Notes under the pieces: model-generated | What the model saw: the letters and a program-made list of their open reading frames with translations, nothing else | The model's database searches: none | What the model was told of the DNA's origin: nothing | Origin: Devosia ginsengisoli | GTDB taxonomy: Bacteria > Pseudomonadota > Alphaproteobacteria > Rhizobiales > Devosiaceae | Assembly (NCBI RefSeq): GCF_007859655.1 | Contig: NZ_CP042304.1 | Span: forward strand, 3,288,501-3,352,500 | DNA length: 64,000 bases | Direction: 5' to 3' | Shown here: one piece after another, positions 48,318 through 56,669 of the stretch | Position numbering within the stretch: the stretch's first letter is position 1 | How the letters are laid out: each line of letters opens with the position of its first letter | Made by a program: the position numbers and the translations under genes

Positions 48318-48351
48318 GGCAAAGAGCGGCCCGCTGATGCCGGCCGCTCTT
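48318..48351 (-). terminator. Terminator-like hairpin downstream of rho
   Basis: 10-bp perfect stem AAGAGCGGCC / GGCCGCTCTT with a 10-base loop, between the rho stop (48375) and the mnmE start; CTCTTTGCCTT follows on the minus strand. Confidence 0.6.
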
Positions 48352-48374
48352 CAAATTCAAACACACAACGTGTG

Positions 48375-49640
48375 TCAGGTATTCATCGAGTCGAAGAAAT
48401 CGGAATTTGTCTTGGTCTGGCGGACCTTGTCGACCAGGAATTCCATGGCGTCGATCGTTCCCATCGGGTTGAGGATACGGCGTAGCACATACATCTTCTT
48501 GAGAATGTCGGCTTCGACCAGCAGCTCTTCCTTGCGGGTGCCCGACTTGGTGATGTCGAGCGCCGGGAAGATGCGCTTGTCGGCGACCTTGCGGTCAAGG
48601 ATGATTTCCGAGTTACCGGTACCCTTGAATTCCTCGAAGATCACTTCGTCCATGCGCGAGCCGGTATCGATCAGCGCGGTCGAAATGATGGTCAGCGAAC
48701 CGCCATCCTCGATATTGCGGGCGGCGCCGAAGAAGCGTTTGGGGCGCTGCAGAGCATTGGCGTCCACGCCGCCCGTGAGAACCTTGCCGGAGCTCGGCAC
48801 GACGGTGTTGTAGGCACGGCCGAGGCGGGTGATGGAATCGAGCAGGATGACCACGTCGCGCTTGTGTTCGACCAGGCGCTTGGCCTTTTCGATCACCATT
48901 TCGGCGACCTGGACGTGGCGCGATGCCGGCTCGTCGAAGGTCGAGGAGATGACTTCGCCACGCACCGAGCGCTGCATGTCGGTCACTTCTTCGGGGCGCT
49001 CGTCGATCAGCAGCACGATCAGATAGCATTCGGGATGATTGGTGGCGATCGACTGTGCAATATTCTGCAACAATACGGTTTTACCAGTACGCGGCGGCGC
49101 AACAATCAAGGCGCGCTGACCCTTGCCGAGCGGGGCAACGAGATCGAGCAGCCGGGCCGAGCGATCCTTGATGGTCGGATCGGGCAGCTCCATGCGGAGC
49201 CGTTCCTCGGGATAGAGCGGGGTGAGGTTGTCGAAGTTGACCTTGTGGCGGACCGCCTCGGGATCTTCGAAATTGATGGAATTGACCTTGAGCAACGCGA
49301 AATAGCGCTCGCCATCCTTGGGAGACCGGATCTGGCCTTCAACCGTGTCGCCGGTACGGAGACCAAAGCGGCGGATTTGCGAGGGGCTGACATAGATGTC
49401 GTCGGGGCCCGGGAGATAATTGGCGTCCGGGGACCGCAGGAAGCCGAAACCATCGGGCAGGACTTCGACGACACCTTCGCCGGTAATGTCCACTTCCTGG
49501 GCGGCCAGTTCCTTGAGGATGGCAAACATCAATTCCTGTTTGCGCATGGTCGAGGCATTCTCGACCTCGTGTTCTTCAGCGAACACCAGGAGTTCGGCCG
49601 GGGATTTGGCCTTGAGCTCGCTGAGCTTCATATTCTGCAT
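48375..49640 (-). CDS. rho: Transcription termination factor Rho
   Basis: Hexameric RNA helicase. 421 aa: N-terminal helical and cold-shock-like RNA-binding domain (about 50-125, [12 protein letters not shown]), ATPase with Walker A APPRTGKT (181-188), Walker B-like [14 protein letters not shown] and the Q/R-loop region. The start [18 protein letters not shown] matches family N-termini, so ATG at 49640 is kept. A 252-bp leader upstream includes a parS site. Confidence 0.97.
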   Translation of the reverse strand: MQNMKLSELKAKSPAELLVFAEEHEVENASTMRKQELMFAILKELAAQEVDITGEGVVEVLPDGFGFLRSPDANYLPGPDDIYVSPSQIRRFGLRTGDTVEGQIRSPKDGERYFALLKVNSINFEDPEAVRHKVNFDNLTPLYPEERLRMELPDPTIKDRSARLLDLVAPLGKGQRALIVAPPRTGKTVLLQNIAQSIATNHPECYLIVLLIDERPEEVTDMQRSVRGEVISSTFDEPASRHVQVAEMVIEKAKRLVEHKRDVVILLDSITRLGRAYNTVVPSSGKVLTGGVDANALQRPKRFFGAARNIEDGGSLTIISTALIDTGSRMDEVIFEEFKGTGNSEIILDRKVADKRIFPALDITKSGTRKEELLVEADILKKMYVLRRILNPMGTIDAMEFLVDKVRQTKTNSDFFDSMNT

Positions 49641-49816
49641 GTAGCGGGAGACCCTATTGGGAAACGGTAATCGTCGAAGGCGATAAATCTGGGAGGGGTA
49701 GGCACCGCGCAGCGACCGGGGAGATCAGCTATGATTGGGATGCGTTGGCAAGGCATGTAGCGCGATCTTGCGGCAGTTTCAAGAACGAAACCGTCGCAGA
49801 AGACGGGTTGAGCGCA

Positions 49817-49830
49817 GATTCACGTGAAAC
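49817..49830. other. parS: parS site 6
   Basis: GATTCACGTGAAAC, one mismatch to consensus, upstream of rho; the site nearest to the putative origin (about 1.6 kb). Confidence 0.85.
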
Positions 49831-49839
49831 TTTACGCCT

Positions 49840-49876
49840 CAAGTGCAGGCCCTCGGGTCAAGCCCTGACGTGACGC
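49840..49876. repeat. Degenerate family B repeat half
   Basis: AAGTGCAGGCCCTCGGGTCA then AGCCCTGACGTGACGC parallels the right arm of the element at 8626 (AAGTGCAGTGTCCTCGGGTC). The partner arm is missing, so this is a decayed copy. Confidence 0.5.
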
Positions 49877-49892
49877 GCAGTGGTTGGGTGAA

Positions 49893-50321
49893 TCAGAACG
49901 GCTTCACGATGACCGCGATGACGATGATGATGGCGATGACGAAGGGGATTTCGTTGATGGCGCGGTAGAAGGTGTGCGGCCTGGTATTCTGGTCGTTCTG
50001 GAACTTGCGCAGCAATCCGCCATACCAGCCATGCACGCCCGATAGCGCCAGCACCATCGCCGCCTTGAGCCACATCCAGCCCATGGAAAAATCGACAATG
50101 CCGAAGCCAAAGGCCAGCCACAGCCCGAAAATCCAGGTGGCGATCATCGCCGGGGTGATGATGCCGCGATAGAGCTTGCGCTCCATGACCTTGAAGGTCT
50201 CGGACTTCTCGGAGCCGACAGGCGATTCGGCGTGATAGACGAAGAGGCGCGGTAGATACATCATGCCGGCCATCCAGGCGATGACGGAAATGACGTGCAG
50301 CGCCTTGACCCATTCATACAC
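49893..50321 (-). CDS. hemJ: Protoporphyrinogen oxidase HemJ
   Basis: Inner-membrane heme enzyme that oxidises protoporphyrinogen IX. 142 aa with four membrane segments. MYEWVKALHVISVIAWMAGM has the conserved His of the family, followed by LPRLFVYHAE, KLYRGIITPAM and FYRAINEIPFVIAI. GTG start at 50321. Neighbour hemE is in the same pathway and direction, 31 bp upstream. Confidence 0.93.
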   Translation of the reverse strand: MYEWVKALHVISVIAWMAGMMYLPRLFVYHAESPVGSEKSETFKVMERKLYRGIITPAMIATWIFGLWLAFGFGIVDFSMGWMWLKAAMVLALSGVHGWYGGLLRKFQNDQNTRPHTFYRAINEIPFVIAIIIVIAVIVKPF

Positions 50322-50352
50322 TTTTCGAACTCCTCAACAGTTCGCGCAATGG

Positions 50353-51381
50353 CTAGCCGTTCTTCACCCGGTTCACCAGCCGCTCGACATGCTCGATCGG
50401 GGTTTCCGGCACGATGCCATGGCCCAGATTGAAAATATGCGGCCGATCGGCGAAGGCGGCAATGACCTGGTCAACCCGCGCATCGAGCTGCGCCCCGCCG
50501 GCCACCAGGCGCAAAGGATCCAAATTGCCCTGCACCGGCAGCGATGACGGCAGATGCTGCGCCGCAAAATCGAGCGGCGTGGCATAGTCGAGCCCCAGCG
50601 CATTAACGCCGGTCTGGTCAGCATAGCGGGCCAAGTTCCCCGCCGCACCGCGCGGAAAGCCGATGACAGGCGCATTGGGCACCCTGGCCCGCACGCCTTC
50701 CACGATCCGGCGATTGGGCTCAATCACCCTCTCGGCGAAAGCCACATCGTCGAGATTGAGCGCCCAGCTCTCGAATAGCTGCACCACATCGGCGCCTGCT
50801 TCGAACTGCGCCACCAGATAATCCACGCTGGTTTGCACCAGCAGGTCCATCAGCGCGGCAAAGGCCTCGGGATGGCGCAGGGCAAACAGCCGCGCTGCAG
50901 CCTGGTCGGGCGAGCCGCGACCACCGATCATATAGGTCGCTACCGTCCAGGGAGAGCCACAGAAGCCGATCAGGGTCTTTTCCGGTGCCAGACCCGCCCG
51001 CAACCGCCGCACGGTCTCGAGGACCGGCGCAAGATGGTCCAGCGCATCCCTCTCCTTCCCCAGCCCGGCAATGCTTTCCACACTCACCGGATCAAGGACG
51101 GGTCCCTCGCCCGCTTCGAAGCGCACGGACTGGCCCAGGGCATCGGGGATGACCAGAATATCCGAGAACAGGATGGCCGCATCGAGATCGAAACGCCGCA
51201 GCGGCTGCAGCGTGACCTCGGTGGCCAGATCGGGCGTATAGCAGAGCTCGAGGAAATTCTTCGCCTTGGTCCTGATCGCGCGATATTCGGGCAGATAGCG
51301 GCCTGCCTGACGCATGATCCAGATCGGTGGCCGTTCCTGGCGCTGGCCAAGCACGGTGGCGAGCAGGGGCTTGTGGGTCAC
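50353..51381 (-). CDS. hemE: Uroporphyrinogen decarboxylase
   Basis: Converts uroporphyrinogen III to coproporphyrinogen III. 342 aa from GTG at 51381. PIWIMRQAGRYLPEYR (catalytic Arg region), FSDILVIPDALG and GFCGSPWTVATYMIGG are family signatures. It marks the left border of the putative origin; hemE next to oriC is a known arrangement in Caulobacter and Sinorhizobium. Confidence 0.97.
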   Translation of the reverse strand: MTHKPLLATVLGQRQERPPIWIMRQAGRYLPEYRAIRTKAKNFLELCYTPDLATEVTLQPLRRFDLDAAILFSDILVIPDALGQSVRFEAGEGPVLDPVSVESIAGLGKERDALDHLAPVLETVRRLRAGLAPEKTLIGFCGSPWTVATYMIGGRGSPDQAAARLFALRHPEAFAALMDLLVQTSVDYLVAQFEAGADVVQLFESWALNLDDVAFAERVIEPNRRIVEGVRARVPNAPVIGFPRGAAGNLARYADQTGVNALGLDYATPLDFAAQHLPSSLPVQGNLDPLRLVAGGAQLDARVDQVIAAFADRPHIFNLGHGIVPETPIEHVERLVNRVKNG

Positions 51382-51511
51382 GTCACCCTTCCCTTCAAAA
51401 TCCCTAAAGAGTCTTTCTGACTTCGTATCAGTATTATCATGGCGGTGTTTTGGGCTAATTCAGCGCCATCCACAATCGCCCGCATGGCGGCACAAAGGCG
51501 CAGGCCTATGG

Positions 51512-51526
51512 TTAACTCGGTGTTAA
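51512..51526. promoter_or_regulatory. CtrA box 1 in oriC
   Basis: TTAACTCGGTGTTAA, perfect TTAA-N7-TTAA. Confidence 0.7.
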
Positions 51527-51568
51527 CATCGCCTGTGGACCATTCCGGCCGTGCCGGCGCCTTAATGG

Positions 51569-51583
51569 TTAATCAAGCCTTAA
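51569..51583. promoter_or_regulatory. CtrA box 2 in oriC
   Basis: TTAATCAAGCCTTAA, perfect TTAA-N7-TTAA; another TTAA seven bases upstream (51562) adds a further half-site. Confidence 0.7.
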
Positions 51584-51822
51584 CGCGGCGACTCCCGAGT
51601 CAATGATTCGCACCCTGCTGTGCAAAACCGGTTGGCGGCCCGGATTGTCCACCGACGGGTTATCCCCAGACCTATCCAGAGCCTGCCGCCGCGCGGGTGC
51701 GGAGTCCAAATGTTAATGTTTCGGTAACCAGGTCGAACAAATCGGAGGCGCGGCCAAAACCATGAGTCATAGTCACAGGTCGGGCTTGAGCTGGGGATGA
51801 CAGTGTGGAAAACATCGTCCCC

Positions 51823-52416
51823 ATGCTGATCCTTGCCAGCCAGAGCGCCACGCGCAAAGCCCTGCTGGAGCAGGCGGGCCTCGCCTTTTCCTGCCTGCCG
51901 GCCCATATCGACGAACGCCTGCTGGAAGAGGCGGCAATCGATGGCGGCGGCAATGGCAGGGACGTTGCCCTGCTGCTGGCCGAGAAGAAGGCCGCGGCCA
52001 TTGCCGCGACCAATCCCGGTGCCATTGTTATCGGCGCCGACCAGACCTTGAGCCTGGGCCCCACGCTTTTGCACAAGCCGGCCAACCGCGCCGAAGCGGC
52101 AGCCCAGCTAGACTATCTGCGCGGCAAGACCCATCGCCTGCATGCCGCCGTGGCACTGGTGCGCGACGATGTGCTGCTGTGGTCCGGCGTCGAGACGGCC
52201 GAGCTGACCATGCGCGATTTCACGGCCCAGGAACGCGACGACGTGCTGGATCGCGAGGGCGATGCCGCCCTTACCTCGGTCGGCGGCTATCGCCTCGAAG
52301 GCCCGTCCATCCGCTTGTTCGAGACGGTTTCCGGCGACTATTTCACCATTCTGGGCCTGCCGCTGCTGCCTCTCCTGGCCGCCTTGCGCGCCTTTGCCCC
52401 CGAGACCCTCAAGTGA
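51823..52416 (+). CDS. maf: Maf family nucleotide pyrophosphatase
   Basis: Hydrolyses non-canonical nucleoside triphosphates (dTTP/UTP or m7GTP type). 197 aa from ATG at 51823; GTG at 51805 with GGGGA upstream is an alternative and would overlap a DnaA-like box. MLILASQSATRKALLEQAGL and VIGADQTLSLG are family motifs. It starts the maf-aroE-coaE-dnaQ operon running away from oriC. Confidence 0.92.
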   Translation: MLILASQSATRKALLEQAGLAFSCLPAHIDERLLEEAAIDGGGNGRDVALLLAEKKAAAIAATNPGAIVIGADQTLSLGPTLLHKPANRAEAAAQLDYLRGKTHRLHAAVALVRDDVLLWSGVETAELTMRDFTAQERDDVLDREGDAALTSVGGYRLEGPSIRLFETVSGDYFTILGLPLLPLLAALRAFAPETLK

Positions 52417-53243
52417 CCACCAAAGCCTTCGTCATCGGCCATCCGATCAACCATTCCCGCTCCCCGCTGATCCACGGCACCTGGCTGGCCGAACACGGTA
52501 TCGATGGCAGCTATGAGGCGATCGACGTGGCGCCGGACGGCCTGCCGGCGTTTTTCGAGCGGCTGCGCAAAGGTGAATTTGCCGGCGGCAATGTCACCAT
52601 TCCGCACAAGGAAGCCGTCTTTGCCCTCTGCGATGAAGTCGATCCGCTGGCCCGGAAAATCGGCGCGGTGAATACGCTTGTCGTTCGATCAGGCAAGGTT
52701 TTCGGCAGCAATACCGACTATCTCGGCTTTCTCGGCAATCTCGACGCCGCGGCGCCCGGTTGGTCCGACGGGCCCGACGACGCCATGGTCATCGGCGCCG
52801 GCGGCGCGGCGCGGGCCGTGCTGGTAGCATTGCAGCGGCGCAATGGCGGCAAGGTGCATATCCTCAACCGGACCTTGGCCAATGCCCAGGCGCTGGTCGA
52901 CGAGATCGAAGGGCCGTTCGAGGCGCATGGCTTCGAGGCTTTCGCCACCCTGGCGCCGCGCACGGGCATCCTCATCAACACCACCTCCATCGGCATGCAT
53001 GGTAGCCGCTTCGACTGGCTCGATTTTTCCCTGCTGCCGAAACAGGCGCTGGTGACCGATATCGTCTATGTGCCGCTGGTCACCCCGCTGCTGGCCGAGG
53101 CGGCGGCGCATGGCTTCAGGACCGTCGATGGCCTGGGCATGCTGCTGCATCAGGCCGTGCCGGGTTTCGAGGCCTGGTTCGGCGTGCGGCCCGCGGTGAC
53201 GCCGGAGCTGCGCGCCCGCATCGAAGCGACATTGGGGCATTGA
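52413..53243 (+). CDS. aroE: Shikimate dehydrogenase
   Basis: NADPH-dependent reduction of 3-dehydroshikimate in chorismate synthesis. 276 aa from GTG overlapping the maf stop (GTGA). Substrate motif INHSRSPLIHGTWL, catalytic Lys in NVTIPHKEAVF and Asp near the NTLVV strand, and nucleotide motif IGAGGAARAVL. The C-terminus has DGLGMLLHQAVPGFEAWFG. Confidence 0.96.
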   Translation: MTTKAFVIGHPINHSRSPLIHGTWLAEHGIDGSYEAIDVAPDGLPAFFERLRKGEFAGGNVTIPHKEAVFALCDEVDPLARKIGAVNTLVVRSGKVFGSNTDYLGFLGNLDAAAPGWSDGPDDAMVIGAGGAARAVLVALQRRNGGKVHILNRTLANAQALVDEIEGPFEAHGFEAFATLAPRTGILINTTSIGMHGSRFDWLDFSLLPKQALVTDIVYVPLVTPLLAEAAAHGFRTVDGLGMLLHQAVPGFEAWFGVRPAVTPELRARIEATLGH

Positions 53244-53245
53244 GC

Positions 53246-53842
53246 ATGTGGCGCATCGGCATGACCGGCTCGATCGCCTCAGGCAAATCCACCGTGCTGC
53301 AGGCCTTTGCCGATCTCAGCGTACCGGTCTTTTCCGCCGACGAGGCGGTGGCTGACCTTTACGAAAACGAGGCCGTGGCCCCCGTCGAAGCACTTTTCCC
53401 CGGAATTGCCACTGACGGCAGGATCGACAGAAACCTGCTGTCACAACGGCTTGCGGCCGATCCATCAGGGTTCAAGCGGCTCGAAGCGGTGGTACACCCC
53501 CTGGTGCGGGCCCGCATTGCCCGTTTCATGGACGAGGCCGAGGCGCAGGGCCATGCCCTGGCCGTGGTAGAAGTGCCGCTGCTGTTCGAAAGCGGCTACG
53601 ATTACGGCTTCGATGCGGTTGGCGTCACCTGGGTCGACGAGGCCATTCAGCGGCAACGCGCGCTGGCACGGCCGGGAATGACTAGTGGAAAGCTCGAAAC
53701 CATCCTTGCCCGGCAGATGCCCCAAGCCGACAAGAAGGCTCGCGCCGACTATCTGTTCGATACCGGAATGCCGCTCGAAGAGACGGTCGGCCAGGTCGCC
53801 GCACTGGTGGCAAAGCTCCGAGCCGAAGGGCCAAAAAATTGA
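53246..53842 (+). CDS. coaE: Dephospho-CoA kinase
   Basis: Last step of CoA synthesis. 198 aa from ATG at 53246 (a TTG at 53240 overlapping the aroE stop is less likely). P-loop GMTGSIASGKST (5-16), FSADEAVADLY (DxD-like), HPLVRARIARFM and VEVPLLFESGYDYGFD are diagnostic. Confidence 0.95.
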   Translation: MWRIGMTGSIASGKSTVLQAFADLSVPVFSADEAVADLYENEAVAPVEALFPGIATDGRIDRNLLSQRLAADPSGFKRLEAVVHPLVRARIARFMDEAEAQGHALAVVEVPLLFESGYDYGFDAVGVTWVDEAIQRQRALARPGMTSGKLETILARQMPQADKKARADYLFDTGMPLEETVGQVAALVAKLRAEGPKN

Positions 53843-54555
53843 ATCGTGAGATTGTGCTCGATACCGAAACCACCGGCCTGTCGCCCGCCATGGGCGATCG
53901 GCTGGTCGAAATCGGCTGCGTCGAGCTGATTAACCACATTCCATCCGGCCGGCACTACCACGTCTATATCAACCCGCAGCGCGCCATGCCGGAAGAAGCC
54001 TTCCGCGTGCATGGGCTGAGCGACGAATTCCTGGCCGACAAGCCGCTCTTCGGGGCGGTGGCGCAGGAATTCCGCGATTTCCTCGGCGATGCGCGGCTGG
54101 TCATCCACAATGCGCCCTTCGATATGGGTTTTCTCAATGCCGAGCTGGAACGCGCCGGCCAGCGTCCACTGGGCAATGACGTGCTCGATACGGTTATGCT
54201 GGCGCGCGAAAAGCATCCGGGCGCCAGGGTGAGCCTTGATGCGCTGTGCAAGCATTATGGCATCGACAATTCCCGCCGCACCCTGCATGGCGCTTTGCTC
54301 GACAGCGAAATCCTGGCCGAAGTCTATCTCGAGCTGATCGGCGGCAAGCAGGTGAGCCTGGCTCTGGTCGCCGAAAGCCGTGTTTCAGGCGCCGACGCCA
54401 TCGCCACCCGCGCCATTGCCCTGCCCCGGCCGGTGGCCCTGCCGCCGCGCATCACCGAAGGCGAAATCGTCGCCCATGACAAGCTGGTGGCCACATTGGG
54501 CGCCGAATCCATCTGGGCCCGCTACGCGCCGGAAAACGGCGTCGCCGCGGAATGA
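53839..54555 (+). CDS. dnaQ: DNA polymerase III epsilon subunit (proofreading exonuclease)
   Basis: 3'-5' exonuclease of the replicase. 238 aa from a TTG start overlapping the coaE stop (TTGA). Exo I LDTETTGL (D8, E10), Exo II HNAPFDMGFL and Exo III-epsilon HGALLDSEILAEVYL are intact. The C-terminus is the polymerase-binding tail. Last gene of the origin-proximal rightward operon. Confidence 0.96.
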   Translation: MNREIVLDTETTGLSPAMGDRLVEIGCVELINHIPSGRHYHVYINPQRAMPEEAFRVHGLSDEFLADKPLFGAVAQEFRDFLGDARLVIHNAPFDMGFLNAELERAGQRPLGNDVLDTVMLAREKHPGARVSLDALCKHYGIDNSRRTLHGALLDSEILAEVYLELIGGKQVSLALVAESRVSGADAIATRAIALPRPVALPPRITEGEIVAHDKLVATLGAESIWARYAPENGVAAE

Positions 54556-54556
54556 A

Positions 54557-54579
54557 AAGCCCCGCACTTGGCGGGGCTT
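54557..54579 (+). terminator. Terminator of dnaQ
   Basis: AAGCCCCGC / GCGGGGCTT, 9-bp stem with a 5-base loop immediately after the dnaQ stop; short T content. Confidence 0.7.
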
Positions 54580-54594
54580 CCTGAATTTGCAACA

Positions 54595-54676
54595 GACCTC
54601 ATCCTGAGCCTGTCGAAGGACGAGGTCTTGACTGGATTGTGCCACGCCTCATGGTTCGACAAGCTCACCATGAGGC
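54595..54676. repeat. Repeat family A copy 4 (opposite orientation)
   Basis: GACCTCATCCTGAGCCTGTC ... GACAAGCTCACCATGAGGC. Inverted relative to the other copies, between convergent dnaQ and secB. Confidence 0.85.
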
Positions 54677-54690
54677 TATTGCAGGATTTT

Positions 54691-55218
54691 TCAGTTCGGC
54701 TTGTCGGTCTCGGCGGCGTTGGCCGTCAGCGGCGAGGTGACCTGCTGCTGGGCGGCGGCCAGCTTGGCCAGGTTCTGCCGGTAGATGGCGGAGAAATCGA
54801 CCGGCTCCATCATCAGCGGCGGGAAACCGCCCTGCTGGGTGGTCGAGGCGAGGACCTGGCGTGCAAACGGGAAGATCAGCCGCGGGCATTCGATCATCAA
54901 AAGCTGGCTGAGCTGGTTTTCCGGCACATTCTTGAGGCGGAACACGCCGCCATAGACCAGTTCCACATTGAACAGCACGACATCTTCGCGGTTGGCCTTG
55001 GCATTGAGCGTCAGCTCGACCGCGTAGACGTCGTCGGCCTGCTTCTTGACGCCGACCGAAATGGAGACGTTGAACGCCGGGTTGCCGCCGCCAGCCATGA
55101 TCGAGCCGGGCGCGCCCGGATTTTCGAAGCTGAGGTCGCGGATATACTGGCCCACCAGGTTCATCGAGGGCAGGTTTGCGGGATTGGGGGCCGCGCCGCC
55201 CTGGGTTTCGTCAGCCAT
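54691..55218 (-). CDS. secB: Protein-export chaperone SecB
   Basis: Tetrameric chaperone delivering unfolded preproteins to SecA. 175 aa. NLVGQYIRDLSFENPGAP, then NAKANREDVVLFNVELVYGG and IECPRLIFPFARQVLA are conserved SecB blocks. A Gly-rich insert lies after the first strand, and the tail PVDFSAIYRQNL binds SecA in relatives. Confidence 0.96.
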   Translation of the reverse strand: MADETQGGAAPNPANLPSMNLVGQYIRDLSFENPGAPGSIMAGGGNPAFNVSISVGVKKQADDVYAVELTLNAKANREDVVLFNVELVYGGVFRLKNVPENQLSQLLMIECPRLIFPFARQVLASTTQQGGFPPLMMEPVDFSAIYRQNLAKLAAAQQQVTSPLTANAAETDKPN

Positions 55219-55307
55219 GTGCTGGTGTCCTTCACGAGCAATATTGTTGCGGCGTGGCTACCACCTTTGTCGGGAAGCGACAAGGCTGGCACCCATGCAA
55301 TAGCGCC

Positions 55308-55757
55308 TCAGCGCGGGCGGTAATCGTCTTCGTCGAGATCGATGGCGCCTTCGATGCGCCCGGAAGACGGATCGTGGCGGCGATAGGTCGTGGTCGTGTC
55401 CACCACCGTCACCCTTCTGGCCAGGGCCGCATAAATCCAGCTGCGCACCGGCGGCAGCAGCAGAGCCAGCGCCACCACATCGCTGAGAAAGCCCGGCAGC
55501 ACCAGGAACAGGGAAGCCAGCCCGATCATCATCGCATCGGCAATGGTGCGGCCCGGCATGCGCCCGGTATTGACGTTGTCGCGCATCTGGGTGAGCACCG
55601 AAAGTCCCTGCTGGCGCAGCAGCAGACCGCCCAGTATGGCGGCGCCGATAATCAGCGCCAATGTCGGCAACAGACCGATGGTCTGGCCCACCTTGATGAG
55701 CACAGCGATCTCGATGATTGGCAGGGCAATGAGCCCGAGGACGAAAAATCGTGCCAA
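55308..55757 (-). CDS. fxsA: FxsA family membrane protein
   Basis: 149 aa, inner membrane, from TTG at 55757 with AAGGA upstream. FVLGLIALPIIEIAVLIKVG, then GGLLLRQQGLSVLTQMRDNV and GLASLFLVLPGFLSDVVALAL are the FxsA pattern. E. coli FxsA counters F-plasmid exclusion of phage T7; its general role is unclear. The C-terminal tail is charged and cytoplasmic. Confidence 0.9.
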   Translation of the reverse strand: MARFFVLGLIALPIIEIAVLIKVGQTIGLLPTLALIIGAAILGGLLLRQQGLSVLTQMRDNVNTGRMPGRTIADAMMIGLASLFLVLPGFLSDVVALALLLPPVRSWIYAALARRVTVVDTTTTYRRHDPSSGRIEGAIDLDEDDYRPR

Positions 55758-55836
55758 GGTCGGGGTTTCCTTCTGTGTGCCACTACGGCAAAACGCTGTC
55801 TCGCCCCATCGTGAACTGGTTTTGGGGTGAGGCTTT

Positions 55837-55850
55837 GCCTATATATAGGC
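55837..55850. promoter_or_regulatory. Perfect TATA-core palindrome between fxsA and the Tim44-like gene
   Basis: GCCTATATATAGGC, a 14-bp perfect palindrome in the divergent gap (163 bp). The AT core stands out in GC-rich DNA and may be an overlapping -10 region or operator. Confidence 0.35.
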
Positions 55851-55920
55851 GAAATGATGCGCTCAACGAGCGCTGTAGCGTCGATTTTCTCCGGCGCGCT
55901 CAGGTAAGGTACATTGCGCA

Positions 55921-56634
55921 ATGGATGAATTCTTCGATCTGCCGACCCTCATCGTGATTGCCGTGGCAGTCTTCGTGCTGTTCCGCCTGCGCTCCGTATT
56001 GGGCACCAGGACCGGCAATGAGCGGCCGCCCGTGGAGCGCCGCAAGCCGGCCACGGCAGAGGCACAAGAGGAAACCGTGGTCCCCCTGCGCCCGCGCGGC
56101 ACCGGCGCCCCCGAACTCGACGACGAACGCCGCGCCCGCAAGACCGAGGCCGAGATCGAGCAGTTCGCCCATGGCGACGAGCAACTGGCCGCCGGCTTCC
56201 GTTCCGTGGTCGCAGCCGATCCGAGCTTCACCCCGAAGAGCTTCCTCGATGGCGCCAAGCAGGCCTATGAAATGGTGGTCACCGCCTATGCCGCCGGCGA
56301 CCGCGCCATGCTGAAGAACCTGCTGGAAAAGGACGTGTTCGACGGCTTCCAGCGCGCCATTGCCGAGCGCGAAGCCGCCGGTCAGAGCGTGGACTTCACC
56401 TTTGTCGGCCTGCCCAAGGTCGAGATTTCCGAAGCCGAATACGACAAGAAGAACGTGCTGATCACCGTGCGTTTCCATGCCGAAGTGGTTTCGGCCACCC
56501 GCGACAAGGACGGCAACCTGGTGGATGGCAATGCCGACCAGGTCGAGACCGTCGCCGATGAATGGACCTTTGCGCGCAATCCCAAGTCGCGCGACCCCAA
56601 CTGGAAGGTCATCACCACCAGCCAGCTCGACTGA
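55921..56634 (+). CDS. Tim44/TimA-like domain protein
   Basis: 237 aa: N-terminal membrane anchor (LPTLIVIAVAVFVLFRLRSV, about 7-26), charged linker, then the Tim44 domain (FLDGAKQAYEMVVTAYAAGD, VDFTFVGLPKVEISEAEYDK, ADEWTFARNPKSRDPNWKV). Bacterial homologs (TimA) are membrane-associated; a link to mitochondrial import Tim44 is evolutionary. Neighbour secB is suggestive of protein transport but this is inference. Confidence 0.9.
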   Translation: MDEFFDLPTLIVIAVAVFVLFRLRSVLGTRTGNERPPVERRKPATAEAQEETVVPLRPRGTGAPELDDERRARKTEAEIEQFAHGDEQLAAGFRSVVAADPSFTPKSFLDGAKQAYEMVVTAYAAGDRAMLKNLLEKDVFDGFQRAIAEREAAGQSVDFTFVGLPKVEISEAEYDKKNVLITVRFHAEVVSATRDKDGNLVDGNADQVETVADEWTFARNPKSRDPNWKVITTSQLD

Positions 56635-56669
56635 GTTTTTCGAGAGCGGCCGGGGCGGCAGTGCATTCC

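Larger units (their letters stand above)
49641..49892. other. Intergenic region upstream of rho
   Basis: 252 bp between hemJ and rho, both leftward. It holds parS site 6 (49817-49830) and a degenerate family B repeat (49840-49876), and presumably the rho promoter and leader. No gene seen. Confidence 0.5.
51382..51822. other. oriC: Putative chromosomal replication origin (oriC)
   Basis: About 440 bp without a gene between divergent hemE and maf. It contains two perfect CtrA boxes (51512-51526, 51569-51583) and a third with one mismatch (51713-51727, ending GTAA). DnaA-box-like 9-mers are TTATCCCCA (51660-51668), TGTGGAAAA (51804-51812, 8 of 9) and CCATCCACA (51466-51474). GANTC sites are at 51409, 51590, 51597, 51605, 51702 and 51764. 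A less GC-rich stretch lies at about 51400-51460. Known Hyphomicrobiales and Caulobacter origins lie next to hemE with CtrA, DnaA and CcrM sites. Genes on both sides point outward. Confidence 0.75.

Noticed and set aside
51805..51822. GTG at 51805 as the certain maf start
   Set aside because: Possible (GGGGA upstream), but the conserved Maf N-terminus begins at the ATG at 51823; kept only as an alternative.
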